From NCBI RefSeq assembly GCF_024171955.1, contig NZ_JAMTCS010000016.1, forward strand, positions 62,001 to 126,000: a stretch of 64,000 nucleotides of DNA, given 5' to 3'. The stretch comes from Promicromonospora thailandica (GTDB lineage: Bacteria > Actinomycetota > Actinomycetes > Actinomycetales > Cellulomonadaceae). The translations under genes were made by a program, and so were the position numbers. Each line of letters begins with the position of its first letter. Position 1 is the stretch's first letter. This document shows positions 42,920-50,436 of this stretch, in pieces. The notes beneath the pieces were generated by a model. The model was not told where the DNA came from, did not search any database, and saw nothing but the letters and a program-made list of their open reading frames with translations.

Positions 42920-43828
42920 GTGCCCCCTGCCCCCATCCATCAGGACCCCCTCGCCTACCTCCTCGGCCTCGAGGGCGTCGCCCTCCTGCGGGCGTTCGCG
43001 GGGGAGCACGGCCAGGCCTTCACGCAGGCGCGCCTCGCAGAGGTCCGCAGCCTCCTCGACCGGGCGGACGAGATCGGCCCGGGTGTCGACGTCGACCCCA
43101 TCTCGGTGCGTGACGGCTACGACGGCTGGTCCGCCACCTACGACGCCGAGGGCAACAGCTGCTTCCCACTGCGGGACGAGCTGCTGACCCCGCTGCTCGA
43201 CCGCCTCCTGACGGGCCGGGTGCTCGACGCCGCGTGCGGCAGCGGCGCGGTGACGCGGCAGCTCGTGGACCGGGGGCACGACGTCGTCGGCGTGGACGGC
43301 TCCCCGGGCATGCTCGGACTGGCCCGCAGGGCGGTCCCGGAGGCCACGCTCCTGGAGGGCGACCTCGCGGCCCTGCCGCTGCCCGACGCCGATGTCGACC
43401 ACGTGACCTGCACGCTGGCGCTGAGCCACGTGACCGACCTGCGGCCCTTCTTCGCCGAGGCGGCCCGCGTCATGCGTCCCGGCGGGCACCTGATCACGCT
43501 CGACGTACGCGGCTACTACCCTCGCTCGCCGCTCTTCCCGCTGGTCAAGCGGACGCCGGACGGCCGGGTCGGGTACATGCCCGGCGGCAGCCACGAGACG
43601 AGCGACTACCTGCGCGCGGCCCTGCCGCACGGGTTCGTGGTGCGGGCGTGCGAGGAGTTCTTCGCCTCGCCGTACGCCCCGCGCCCCGACGCGGAGCCCG
43701 CGCCGCTGACACCGGGCCCGCCGGACATCTGGGAGCTGGCGACCTGGGTGCCGGACGCGGCCGCCGCCGCTGACGCCGGCCGGTCCCAGGTGGTGGCCTG
43801 GGACTTCGAGCTGCGCCCCGACGTCTGA
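42920..43828 (+). CDS. Class I SAM-dependent methyltransferase
   Basis: The protein has 302 residues from a GTG start. The SAM-binding motif is GRVLDAACGSGAVTRQLVDR (about 99-118), with motif II-like DVVGVDGSPGMLGLA and motif post-I HVTCTLALSHVTDL. An N-terminal helical segment (about 1-75) precedes the Rossmann core, and the SVRDGYDGWSATYDAEGNSC region is typical of small-molecule methyltransferases. It is divergent from the broken HNH gene. Substrate unknown. Confidence 0.9.
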   Translation: MPPAPIHQDPLAYLLGLEGVALLRAFAGEHGQAFTQARLAEVRSLLDRADEIGPGVDVDPISVRDGYDGWSATYDAEGNSCFPLRDELLTPLLDRLLTGRVLDAACGSGAVTRQLVDRGHDVVGVDGSPGMLGLARRAVPEATLLEGDLAALPLPDADVDHVTCTLALSHVTDLRPFFAEAARVMRPGGHLITLDVRGYYPRSPLFPLVKRTPDGRVGYMPGGSHETSDYLRAALPHGFVVRACEEFFASPYAPRPDAEPAPLTPGPPDIWELATWVPDAAAAADAGRSQVVAWDFELRPDV

Positions 43829-43838
43829 GGCGGCCGGG

Positions 43839-44594
43839 TCACACCCCGATCTGCACCCCGTCGACGTAGACCTCGACGTCGGTGCTCCGCTCGGGCCAGA
43901 AGCACACCAGACCGGCGACCCCGTGCGCCTCGCGCAGCGGCGCCTCGTACCCCCACACGGCGTCGTGCAGCGCGAGGTCGCCGACGCGGACGGACCAGTA
44001 GCGCGCGGTGCCCTTGTACGGGCAGTAGCTCACGGCGTCGGTGGGCGTGAGCAGGTCCATCCGCACGTCCGCACGGGGCAGGTAGTACCGCGCCGGCAGC
44101 CCGGTCTCGGTCAGCATCACCGGACGGCGCGACTCGGCCACCACCTCGCCGCGCACCACCACCCGCACGTGCCGGCTGGAGGCCAGCGTGTCCACCCGCA
44201 CGTACGGGCTGCGGGCGTGGAAGTGGATCACCTCGTCCTCCTCGAACCAGGTGTCCATCGCGGACCAGGTCAGCGTGAACGCACCCCGCATGCCCTCCGT
44301 GGGCGCCTCGGGGTACCGCTGGGCGGCTCCGGGCAGCACGCGGTCGCCGAGCACGACGTCGTACACCTCGCTGCGCCCGAGCACGCGCGAGCGCTCCCCG
44401 AGCCCCGACCGGCGCAGCTCAGCCTTCAGGTCCCCGGCCCGGAAGAAGTACCGGGGCGCGTAGGAGTACTCCCACACCAGCAGCGGCACGGCGTCGGCGA
44501 CCACCACGCCCTGGCTGAGGGCGCGGACCCGGGTCAGGCCGTGCTGCACGGTGCCGGCCGGGATCACGAACGGGTTGGTCACGATGTCGGGCAC
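43839..44594 (-). CDS. Double DUF427 domain protein
   Basis: The protein has 251 residues from a GTG start. It contains two copies of the DUF427 beta-barrel: SQGVVVADAVPLLVWEYSYA with RYFFRAGDLKAELRRSGL, then VRVVVRGEVVAESRRPVMLT with YYLPRADVRMDLLTPTDAVS and YCPYKGTARYWSV. The YCPYKGxAxYW signature is clear. The family is small cytoplasmic proteins of unknown role, often near oxidoreductases. Confidence 0.92.
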   Translation of the reverse strand: MPDIVTNPFVIPAGTVQHGLTRVRALSQGVVVADAVPLLVWEYSYAPRYFFRAGDLKAELRRSGLGERSRVLGRSEVYDVVLGDRVLPGAAQRYPEAPTEGMRGAFTLTWSAMDTWFEEDEVIHFHARSPYVRVDTLASSRHVRVVVRGEVVAESRRPVMLTETGLPARYYLPRADVRMDLLTPTDAVSYCPYKGTARYWSVRVGDLALHDAVWGYEAPLREAHGVAGLVCFWPERSTDVEVYVDGVQIGV

Positions 44595-44674
44595 GGGGAA
44601 ACCTCTCGTCGTCGGTCGCGCGGCGGCGTCCGCGCCGTCACGCGAGAGGCAACCTCGCAGGCCGCAGGGTTATT

Positions 44675-45577
44675 TCACCCGTCACGCAGGAACGTGTCGC
44701 CGGCGCGGTACACCGCTTCCTGCAGGTCGACGTCGTCGGCGACGGCCGGCAGCGGCGTCTCCCGGTCCCGCACGTGGTACTGCCCGGTCGCGCCGTCGAG
44801 CAGCGGGTCGGTGGCCAGGCGCAGGGCGGCGGCGGCGCCCTCGGCGGGGGTGAGCAGCGCCGCGCGGACGAGCCACCGGAACGGCCGCAGCCCGGCCGGG
44901 ACCATGCCGTCCACCAGCTCCGTCGCGACGAGCCCCGGGTGGACGGCGTTGACCGTCACCCCGTCGGTACCCAGCCGCCGGGCGGCCGCACGGCCGGCCA
45001 GCACGGTGAGCAGCTTGGCGCGGGCGTACGCCTCGAACGGTACGAAGCCGTCCGCCGGGTTGACCCGCCGGAGGTCCGCGACGTCCTGCGCCGTCACCCG
45101 CGGCGGCCGTGCGGGGCCGGGGAACCGCACCTGACGCGCGTCGCGCACGCTGTCCGAGACGACGTCCACGACCCGCGCACTGCCGCGCCGCAACGGGGCG
45201 TCGAGCAGCCGTGTCATGCCGAAGGCGGCGAGGTGGTCCACGGCGACGTGGGCCTCCAGCCCGTCGACGGTGACACGGCGGTCCGCGTAGTGCGCGCCCG
45301 CGTTGTTCACCAGCACGTGCACCTCGGCGTGGCGGGCGGACACCGCCTCCGCGACGCGGTGCAGGCCCGCGAGCGAGGCGAGGTCGCCGGTCACCACCTC
45401 GATCGTGCCGGGTGCGCCCGCCCTCGCCGCCTCGGCCCGCACCGCGTCGATCCGCTCGGACCGGCGCGCGACGGCGACGACCAGCGCTCCCGCCCGGGCG
45501 AGCTCGGCGACGATCACGCGCCCCATGCCGCCCGAGGCGCCCGTGACCACGGCGGTCGTCCCGTCGAGGGCGGTCAT
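44675..45577 (-). CDS. SDR family oxidoreductase (retinol dehydrogenase-like)
   Basis: The protein has 300 residues. TGASGGMGRVIVAELARAGA is the cofactor loop, VLVNNAGAHY the NNAG motif, and FEAYARAKLLTVLAGRAAAR holds the YxxxK. The Ser of the triad lies in VVDVVSDSVRDA. The extended C-terminus (VHPGLVATELVDG) is like WW-domain oxidoreductase/retinol-dehydrogenase SDRs. Its ATG overlaps the stop of the NAD(P)H-binding gene upstream (TGATG), so both are controlled together by the divergent TetR. Confidence 0.92.
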   Translation of the reverse strand: MTALDGTTAVVTGASGGMGRVIVAELARAGALVVAVARRSERIDAVRAEAARAGAPGTIEVVTGDLASLAGLHRVAEAVSARHAEVHVLVNNAGAHYADRRVTVDGLEAHVAVDHLAAFGMTRLLDAPLRRGSARVVDVVSDSVRDARQVRFPGPARPPRVTAQDVADLRRVNPADGFVPFEAYARAKLLTVLAGRAAARRLGTDGVTVNAVHPGLVATELVDGMVPAGLRPFRWLVRAALLTPAEGAAAALRLATDPLLDGATGQYHVRDRETPLPAVADDVDLQEAVYRAGDTFLRDG

Positions 45578-46215
45578 CGCCGCACCCGCGGGTACCGGTG
45601 GACGAACCGCGGCCGCTCGGCCTCGTCGACGAGGAGCTCGGCGAGATCGGCCCGGGACACGGAGCTCCACAGGCGGACCGGCAGGTCGTCGCCGACGGTG
45701 TACCGGCCCCGGCCGGGCCGCCGTGAGAGGGCCGCCGGGCGCACGATCGTCCACCGCAGCCGTGAGGCCGCGACCCGCCGCTCCATGGCCTCCTTGTCCT
45801 TCATCTTCTCCGGTACGCCCGCCCAGACGGCGCGCGAGTACAGCGACCCGTCGCGGCTGTCGCCCGCGCCGTACGCGGACACGACGACCAGCCGGTCGAC
45901 CCCACGTGCCTCCATCGCGGGGATCGTCGCGCGCATGGCGTCGGCGCACACGCTCTGCGGACGGCGGTCCGTGCCGCCCAGGGTGCTGATCACCGCGTCC
46001 ACCCCGGTCAGGGCCCGCCCGAGCGGCGCAGCGTGACCCAGGTCGGGCCACACGGCCTCGCGCAGCGTGCCGGCCGGCGCGAACCCTCCCGCCCGGCGGA
46101 CGACGGCGGTCACGGCGTGCCCGCGGGCCAGCGCGGACCGGACCACCAGCCGCCCGGTCTGTCCGGTGGCCCCGAGCACCAGCAGCCGCAGGGGCTGTGA
46201 GACATTCTGTTTCAT
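45574..46215 (-). CDS. NAD(P)H-binding (NmrA/SDR-a5-like) protein
   Basis: The protein has 213 residues. LRLLVLGATGQTGRLVVRSA is the TGATGxxG-type dinucleotide loop; DAVISTLGG and RLVVVSAYGAGDS follow the BVR-B/NmrA pattern, and RWTIVRPAALSRRPGRG closes the site. Such proteins sense or reduce with NAD(P)H, and some are flavin reductases. Its start, ATG 46215, faces a TetR gene across a 23-bp palindromic site. The stop overlaps the SDR start. Confidence 0.9.
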   Translation of the reverse strand: MKQNVSQPLRLLVLGATGQTGRLVVRSALARGHAVTAVVRRAGGFAPAGTLREAVWPDLGHAAPLGRALTGVDAVISTLGGTDRRPQSVCADAMRATIPAMEARGVDRLVVVSAYGAGDSRDGSLYSRAVWAGVPEKMKDKEAMERRVAASRLRWTIVRPAALSRRPGRGRYTVGDDLPVRLWSSVSRADLAELLVDEAERPRFVHRYPRVRR

Positions 46216-46240
46216 AGTTGCCACGATGGCACCCCGTCCG

Positions 46241-46263
46241 CTGTGAGTCAATGTGTCTCACAG
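46241..46263. promoter_or_regulatory. TetR-type operator
   Basis: CTGTGAG (46241-46247), nine bases, CTCACAG (46257-46263) make a perfect 7-9-7 dyad, 28 bp before the TetR start and 26 bp before the divergent gene. A related TGAGACA occurs inside the start of the divergent gene. Confidence 0.72.
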
Positions 46264-46290
46264 TGAGGCGAGGCGGCCTATGCTGGCGCC

Positions 46291-46854
46291 ATGGACAGGT
46301 CCGATCCCCGGTACCTCCGGAGCCGCGCGTCGATCCTGGACGCCGCGCGCTCGCTGCTGCTGAGCGGCGGCCCGGGCGCGGTCACGCACGTGCAGGTGGC
46401 CACGCAGGCCGGCGTCGGGCGGGCGACCGTCTACCGCCACTGGCCGCGCGCGGAGGACCTGCTCGGCGACGTCATGGAGACCGTGCCGTTCCCGTTCTTC
46501 TCCGAGCCGCGCACGCCCACCCGGGAGTGGCTGCGCAGCACCGTCGCCGAGCTCGTCGACCAGCTCCAGCTCACCGAGGTGCGGGCCGTGGCCACCACGC
46601 TCGCGAGCGCCTCGGTGTGGGACGCGGCCATGGACCGACGCCGCGAGCGGTTCACCTCCGTGCTCCGGGACCGGGTCGCGAGCGCCCTGACCGAGGCGGC
46701 GGAGCGCGGCGAGGTCGAGCTGCGCGTCCCGGCGGACCAGGCTGCGGCCCTCGTCCTGGGCGCCGTGCACTACCGCGCGGTGCTGGAGCACGCGCGCGCG
46801 GACCCGGCCGTCGTCGACGCCGCCGTGGACGCCGTCGGGACCTGGTCCGCGTGA
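46291..46854 (+). CDS. TetR family transcriptional regulator
   Basis: The protein has 187 residues. The helix-turn-helix is VQVATQAGVGRATVYRHWPR, preceded by ILDAARSLLLSGGPGAVTHV. The C-terminal ligand domain (LRSTVAELVDQLQLTEVRAV, FTSVLRDRVASALTEAAERG) has the usual nine-helix length. It diverges from the NAD(P)H-binding/SDR pair, with a dyad between that is its likely operator. Confidence 0.93.
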   Translation: MDRSDPRYLRSRASILDAARSLLLSGGPGAVTHVQVATQAGVGRATVYRHWPRAEDLLGDVMETVPFPFFSEPRTPTREWLRSTVAELVDQLQLTEVRAVATTLASASVWDAAMDRRRERFTSVLRDRVASALTEAAERGEVELRVPADQAAALVLGAVHYRAVLEHARADPAVVDAAVDAVGTWSA

Positions 46855-46855
46855 G

Positions 46856-46868
46856 GGCCCGGCGGGCC
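46856..46868. terminator. Short hairpin after the TetR gene
   Basis: GGCCC-GGC-GGGCC directly follows the TetR stop. It is short and lacks a U-tract; it could serve as terminator toward the convergent CsbD gene. Confidence 0.3.
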
Positions 46869-46911
46869 GGCTGTCCGTCCGACGCCGCGGGTGCGCGCTC
46901 CGCCGCCCTCG

Positions 46912-47085
46912 TCAGTCCTTGAAGGCGTCCTTCACGTTCTCGCCGGCCTTCTTGAGCGAGGCTTTGGTCTGGTCCGTCTCACCCTCCGCCTGCAGCTCCT
47001 CGTCGTCCGTGGCCCGGCCGGCGGTCTCCTTGAGCTTGCCCCCCGCGTCCTCGGCGGCGTTCTTGAACTTGTCGTCGATGCCCAT
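46912..47085 (-). CDS. CsbD family stress protein
   Basis: The protein has 57 residues: MGIDDKFKNAAEDAGGKLKE, TAGRATDDEELQAEGETDQT, KASLKKAGENVKDAFKD. The KxxGxxKE...TDDxxLxAEG pattern is that of CsbD/YjbJ proteins, very abundant small hydrophilic proteins induced by general stress, with largely helical or disordered structure. GGAGAG precedes the ATG. It lies near another very small basic protein gene. Confidence 0.9.
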   Translation of the reverse strand: MGIDDKFKNAAEDAGGKLKETAGRATDDEELQAEGETDQTKASLKKAGENVKDAFKD

Positions 47086-47171
47086 GGTTCTCTCCGCTCG
47101 TCGCTCGGATGGTGCGTCTTCACCGTGACCCGAACGTGGCGCACTCGCCACCCGTCGCCGGGCCGCCTGAG

Positions 47172-47786
47172 CTACTCCCAGACGACGATCTCGAGATCGA
47201 TCGTCGGGGCGGAGGCGTCCAGGTCGGGTACGTGAACCCGCGCGGTCCGGCCGGTGCTGGAGTCGAGACAGAGGAACTTGTCGAGGAGGCTCTCGGACTT
47301 CACGGAGTCCTCGATCTGCGTGCGCGCGGTGCAGTCGGCGAGGTCAGGCTCCTCGTCGAACACGGTGATGTTTTCGGCCTCGACCAGGCCCGAACCGAAA
47401 CAGAGGTCACCGCTGAAGTCGTCGTTGGCGTCCCAGTCGGGCGCCTTGCTGTCCAGGTCGATGCAGGAGTAGTTGCTCAGGCGGATGGGTGCCTCCGTCT
47501 CCCGGGCGACTCCGGCCTCCGGCTCTGAGGAGTTCGCGACGGTGGAGGGCTCCGGAGCCTCGGTGAGCTGGTTCTCCAGCTCACGGTTGCGCTGCTCAAG
47601 CCGGCTCACCTTGTCCTCAAGAGCTTGCACGGTGTGCTGGAGGTCGGACGACCCGGGTTGGCCGGTGAGCCCGGGCGCCTCGAGGGCGCCGGAGAAGAGG
47701 CCGATCACCGCGGCCAGGACCGTACCGCTCGTGGCGATGAGCGCCACCACGATCGGTGTCTTCGAGTCGGAAGATCCCTCTGCCAT
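47172..47786 (-). CDS. Single-pass membrane protein with coiled coil, hypothetical
   Basis: The protein has 204 residues. One N-terminal membrane helix (TPIVVALIATSGTVLAAVIG), then a coiled coil (LQHTVQALEDKVSRLEQRNR), an acidic linker and a C-terminal beta-rich domain with four cysteines (SNYSCIDLDSK, DLCFGSGLVEAE, DLADCTARTQ, KFLCLDSSTG). The cysteines would pair outside the cell. This resembles surface-exposed ligand-binding domains, but I recognise no family. The frame extends further upstream through the AGATCT array, which is not coding. Confidence 0.72.
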   Translation of the reverse strand: MAEGSSDSKTPIVVALIATSGTVLAAVIGLFSGALEAPGLTGQPGSSDLQHTVQALEDKVSRLEQRNRELENQLTEAPEPSTVANSSEPEAGVARETEAPIRLSNYSCIDLDSKAPDWDANDDFSGDLCFGSGLVEAENITVFDEEPDLADCTARTQIEDSVKSESLLDKFLCLDSSTGRTARVHVPDLDASAPTIDLEIVVWE

Positions 47787-47922
47787 GCCCCTGCCCCAGT
47801 CCCTCGTCGTGGAAGTCGCGGCACAGCGTAGTGGTTCACCCGCCCCCGCCGCTTGACCTGGCGTGATGCCCTCGGCCGGGGGTGCCCGTAGCCTGAAGGT
47901 CCGTCCAACGAGGAGGTCGTCG

Positions 47923-48072
47923 ATGGCTGGTCTGTGGGGTCGCAAGTCCCGTGCCAAGAGTCTGAAGCGAGGCTTGTGGGGCAGCACCACGAAGGGACGG
48001 AGCAAGAACCTGGCCAAGGGGGTGTGGGGGAGCAGCAAGCGCAGCAAGAGCAGCAAGCGCGGTCTCTGGTGA
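47923..48072 (+). CDS. GLWG-repeat basic miniprotein
   Basis: The protein has 49 residues. It starts MAGLWGRKSRAKSLKRGLWG and ends SSKRSKSSKRGLW. Four copies of G-[L/V]-W(G) are separated by 10-12 residues that are almost all K, R, S, T, A or N. The start has a strong GAGGAGG. There are no acidic residues, cysteines or signal peptide. This is not a family I know. The period and charge suggest binding to nucleic acid or to an acidic surface, with tryptophans intercalating or inserting. It is followed after 19 bp by an AGATCT array. Confidence 0.75.
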   Translation: MAGLWGRKSRAKSLKRGLWGSTTKGRSKNLAKGVWGSSKRSKSSKRGLW

Positions 48073-48089
48073 CCGGCGGGTCCCGCCGC

Positions 48090-48200
48090 TGAGATCTGGT
48101 GCCTTGTCGCCCAGATCTGGTGTCGGCGCCGAGATCTGGCAGCGCACAACGAGATCTCGGCGCAATCACCAGATCTCACGCGGGCACCACCAGATCTCGG
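48090..48200. repeat. Array of six AGATCT palindromes at about 20-bp period
   Basis: AGATCT starts at 48092, 48113, 48132, 48152, 48171 and 48192, intervals of 21, 19, 20, 19 and 21 bp. The flanks are also related: TGAGATCTGGTG (48090-48101) is the exact complement of CACCAGATCTCA (48167-48178), and GCGCCGAGATCT (48126-48137) of AGATCTCGGCGC (48152-48163). It lies between the GLWG gene and the convergent DHFR-like gene. It could be a multi-site protein-binding array, a folded RNA 3' end, or a terminator. Confidence 0.9.
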
Positions 48201-48232
48201 CGCGGGCCGCGGGGCGGCCGGTCAGTCGCTGC

Positions 48233-48826
48233 TCAGCGTGCTGCCTCTGGCCTCCGCGCGTACTCCGCGAGCACCACCCCCGAGTCGAACGCCCGCGTGC
48301 CGGTGCGCTCCCAGCTCCGGGGTGCGTAGCCGCGCGGGCCGAACAGCGGGACGCCGCCCCCGAGCAGCACCGGGTTGATCTTCAGGGCGAGGCGGTCGAT
48401 CTCGTCGGCGAGCGTCGCGGCCAGTGCGCCTCCGCCGCACAACCAGATGCTCTTGCCCTCCTCCTGCTTGAGGGCGCGCACGGTCTCCACGGGGTCGGCG
48501 TCCGTGAACCGCACCGCGTCGCTGCCCGACGGCGCCTCGTGCGTCCGCGTGAACACGACCTGCCGCAGGTGCTCGTACGGGCTGGCCAGATGGTGGTCCG
48601 GCAGGCCGACGGCGTACGTGTTCCAGCCCATGAGCACGGTGTCGAACGGGCCGTCGTCCACCTCGAGGCCGACCGCCTCGGCCAGCCGGGTGGGTGCCGT
48701 GCCGCGGTAGCGCGCCCAGACGGGGCCCATGTGATCGCCCTCGGCGAGGAAGGCGTCGAACTGGCCGTCCGGGCCGGCGATGAAACCGTCGAGGCTGACG
48801 GCGACGTAGTAGGTGAGCTCTCGCAT
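48233..48826 (-). CDS. Dihydrofolate reductase/RibD C-terminal family protein
   Basis: The protein has 197 residues. RELTYYVAVSLDGFIAGPDG and VLMGWNTYAVGLPD match the NADPH-binding RibD_C/DHFR-like fold, with SIWLCGGGALAATLADEIDR as the conserved glycine loop and INPVLLGGGVPLF near the end. Family members reduce pteridine-like or unknown substrates. It diverges from a TetR gene, with a 13-bp perfect inverted repeat in between. Confidence 0.92.
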   Translation of the reverse strand: MRELTYYVAVSLDGFIAGPDGQFDAFLAEGDHMGPVWARYRGTAPTRLAEAVGLEVDDGPFDTVLMGWNTYAVGLPDHHLASPYEHLRQVVFTRTHEAPSGSDAVRFTDADPVETVRALKQEEGKSIWLCGGGALAATLADEIDRLALKINPVLLGGGVPLFGPRGYAPRSWERTGTRAFDSGVVLAEYARRPEAAR

Positions 48827-48836
48827 CAGTCATCCA

Positions 48837-48881
48837 ATCACTACAGGTGCAGTGGTTAGAAACTACAACACCTGTAGTGAT
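48837..48881. promoter_or_regulatory. TetR-type inverted repeat
   Basis: ATCACTACAGGTG (48837-48849) and CACCTGTAGTGAT (48869-48881) are perfect 13-bp arms, 19 bp apart, in the 73-bp gap between the DHFR-like and TetR genes. The spacer itself contains CAGTGG and CTACAA, partial repeats of the arms. Confidence 0.8.
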
Positions 48882-48899
48882 CGGCGCTACCCTCGGTGC

Positions 48900-49472
48900 A
48901 TGGCGAAGAACACCGCACGCCGCGGCGCCCTGGCCGACGCCGGCATCGCCGTGCTGGCCCGCGAGGGCGCCCGGGGCCTGACGCACCGCGCGATCGACGT
49001 CGAGGCCGGCGTGCCCACGGGCACGACGTCGAACTACTTCCGCAGCCGCGACGCCCTCGTCGCGGGACTCTTCGAGCGCATCGGCGAGCGCCTGGCCCCG
49101 TCCGAGGAGGACCTCGCGCTGCGGGCCGGGCAGCAGCCCGGCCGGGCGCTGTTCGCCGACTACCTGCGCGACATCGTGCGGCGCCTGAGCAGCGAGCCGG
49201 ACGTGACCCGCGCCCTGTTCGAGCTGCGCCTGGACTCCGCGCGCCGGCCCGAGCTCACGGCGGTGCTCGCGCCGTGGCTGCGTGCGGAGTTCGACGCCGA
49301 CGTCGCGTTCAACCGGTCGGCGGGGCTGCCGGGCGGACGCCTGGAGATCGCGCTGTTCCACTACGCGGTGGACGGGCTGCTGCTCGACCGGCTGACCACG
49401 CCGGTCGACCCGGACATCCCGGTCGACGACGTGATCGACGCGCTGGTGGCGGGTCTGCTGCCGCAGGAGTGA
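48900..49472 (+). CDS. TetR family transcriptional regulator
   Basis: The protein has 190 residues. The helix-turn-helix is LTHRAIDVEAGVPTGTTSNY followed by FRSRDALVAGLFERIGERLA. The C-terminal domain (RALFELRLDSARRPELTAVL, FHYAVDGLLLDRLTTP) is typical of the TetR_C group regulating single reductases. It diverges from the DHFR-like gene, and the perfect inverted repeat at 48837-48881 is its probable operator. Confidence 0.92.
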   Translation: MAKNTARRGALADAGIAVLAREGARGLTHRAIDVEAGVPTGTTSNYFRSRDALVAGLFERIGERLAPSEEDLALRAGQQPGRALFADYLRDIVRRLSSEPDVTRALFELRLDSARRPELTAVLAPWLRAEFDADVAFNRSAGLPGGRLEIALFHYAVDGLLLDRLTTPVDPDIPVDDVIDALVAGLLPQE

Positions 49473-49640
49473 CGCCCTTGCATCTCTCTGGTGGCGACTT
49501 CGGTGTGCTTCTGACCGACGTGAACCCATGAGGAGGCTCTGCGCCCGCCGGGGACCAGAGTCTTTCCACCGACCACCGATGAGTCCCGGCGCCACACCCG
49601 GTCGGACAGAGCACACCCACATCAGACGAGAGGACGCTCG
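49473..49640. other. 168-bp intergenic stretch, unexplained
   Basis: It has lower GC than its neighbours and contains CATCTCTCTGGTGGCGACTT and, further on, ACCAGAGTCTTTCCACCGAC. No ribosome binding site or known protein is seen. It could be a remnant of a repeat or mobile element; I cannot place it. Confidence 0.3.
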
Positions 49641-50432
49641 ATGCCCGAGCTCACCCCCGACAGCGCCCGCCGGGCGATCCTGGAGCACACGCGGCGGCTG
49701 GCCGGGTCGGCCGCCGCGGCCGGGCCGCAGGCTCCTGTGCCGACCGCGCCGGCCTGGACCGTCGCCGACCTCGTCGCCCACGTGGGCCAGACCCAGCACT
49801 GGACGGCCGAGATCATGGAGCGGCGCGTCACCGACTTCGCCGACCTGCCCACGCAGACGCCCGACGCCCCGGCCGACCCCGACCGATGGGCGCCGTGGCT
49901 CGAGGAGTCGGCGCAGCGGGTCGTGAGCGCCTTCGCCGACGACGCCCTCGCCGCGCCGGTGCTCAACGCCGCGGGAGACGACCGGCCGGGCGCGAGGTTC
50001 TGGCTCTTCAACGTGCTCAACGAGGCGGTCGTGCACGGGACGGACGGCGCCCGCGCGGCGGGGCGCGACGCCGCGGTGGAGCCCGACGTCGCGACCGCCC
50101 TGATCGGGCACCACCTGGCCATGCTGACCTCCCCGACCTGGTCGGTGGCGCGGCCCGAGTCGGCGGGAGCGATCCGTGGCACCGGTCAGACCCTGCAGTG
50201 GCAGTCCACCGACACGGCGGACGCCTGGTTCGTCGAGCGGCAGCGGGACGGCGCGACGTGGCGGCCCGGCACCGGACCCGCCGACGTGACGGTGACCGGC
50301 CCGGCCGCCGCCCTCCTGCTCACCCTGGTACGCCGGCTCCCGTTCGACGACGGCGGCACCGGCCTCCGCGTCGAGGGCGACGCCGCGCTGGTGCGGCACT
50401 GGCTCGACAACACCGCCCACGTCGCCGACTGA
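49641..50432 (+). CDS. Mycothiol-dependent maleylpyruvate isomerase-like protein (DinB superfamily)
   Basis: The protein has 263 residues. An N-terminal four-helix DinB-like bundle (PAWTVADLVAHVGQTQHWTA, FWLFNVLNEAVVHGTDGARA) carries His ligands at H47, H52 and H138-like positions. The C-terminal part (TWRPGTGPADVTVTGPAAAL) is the MDMPI_C-type domain. This two-domain form (TIGR03083-like) is widespread in actinobacteria, and some members use mycothiol. The actual reaction here is unknown. AGAGGA precedes the ATG. It converges on the CHAT operon. Confidence 0.88.
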   Translation: MPELTPDSARRAILEHTRRLAGSAAAAGPQAPVPTAPAWTVADLVAHVGQTQHWTAEIMERRVTDFADLPTQTPDAPADPDRWAPWLEESAQRVVSAFADDALAAPVLNAAGDDRPGARFWLFNVLNEAVVHGTDGARAAGRDAAVEPDVATALIGHHLAMLTSPTWSVARPESAGAIRGTGQTLQWQSTDTADAWFVERQRDGATWRPGTGPADVTVTGPAAALLLTLVRRLPFDDGGTGLRVEGDAALVRHWLDNTAHVAD

Positions 50433-50436
50433 CCGC

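Noticed and set aside
46912-48072. Toxin-antitoxin pair formed by the CsbD-like and GLWG genes
   Set aside because: They are on opposite strands, separated by another gene, and CsbD proteins are known stress proteins and not antitoxins.
48090-48200. CRISPR-like array
   Set aside because: The repeated unit is only 6-12 bp with 13-15 bp between, orientation changes within the array, and no cas genes are near.
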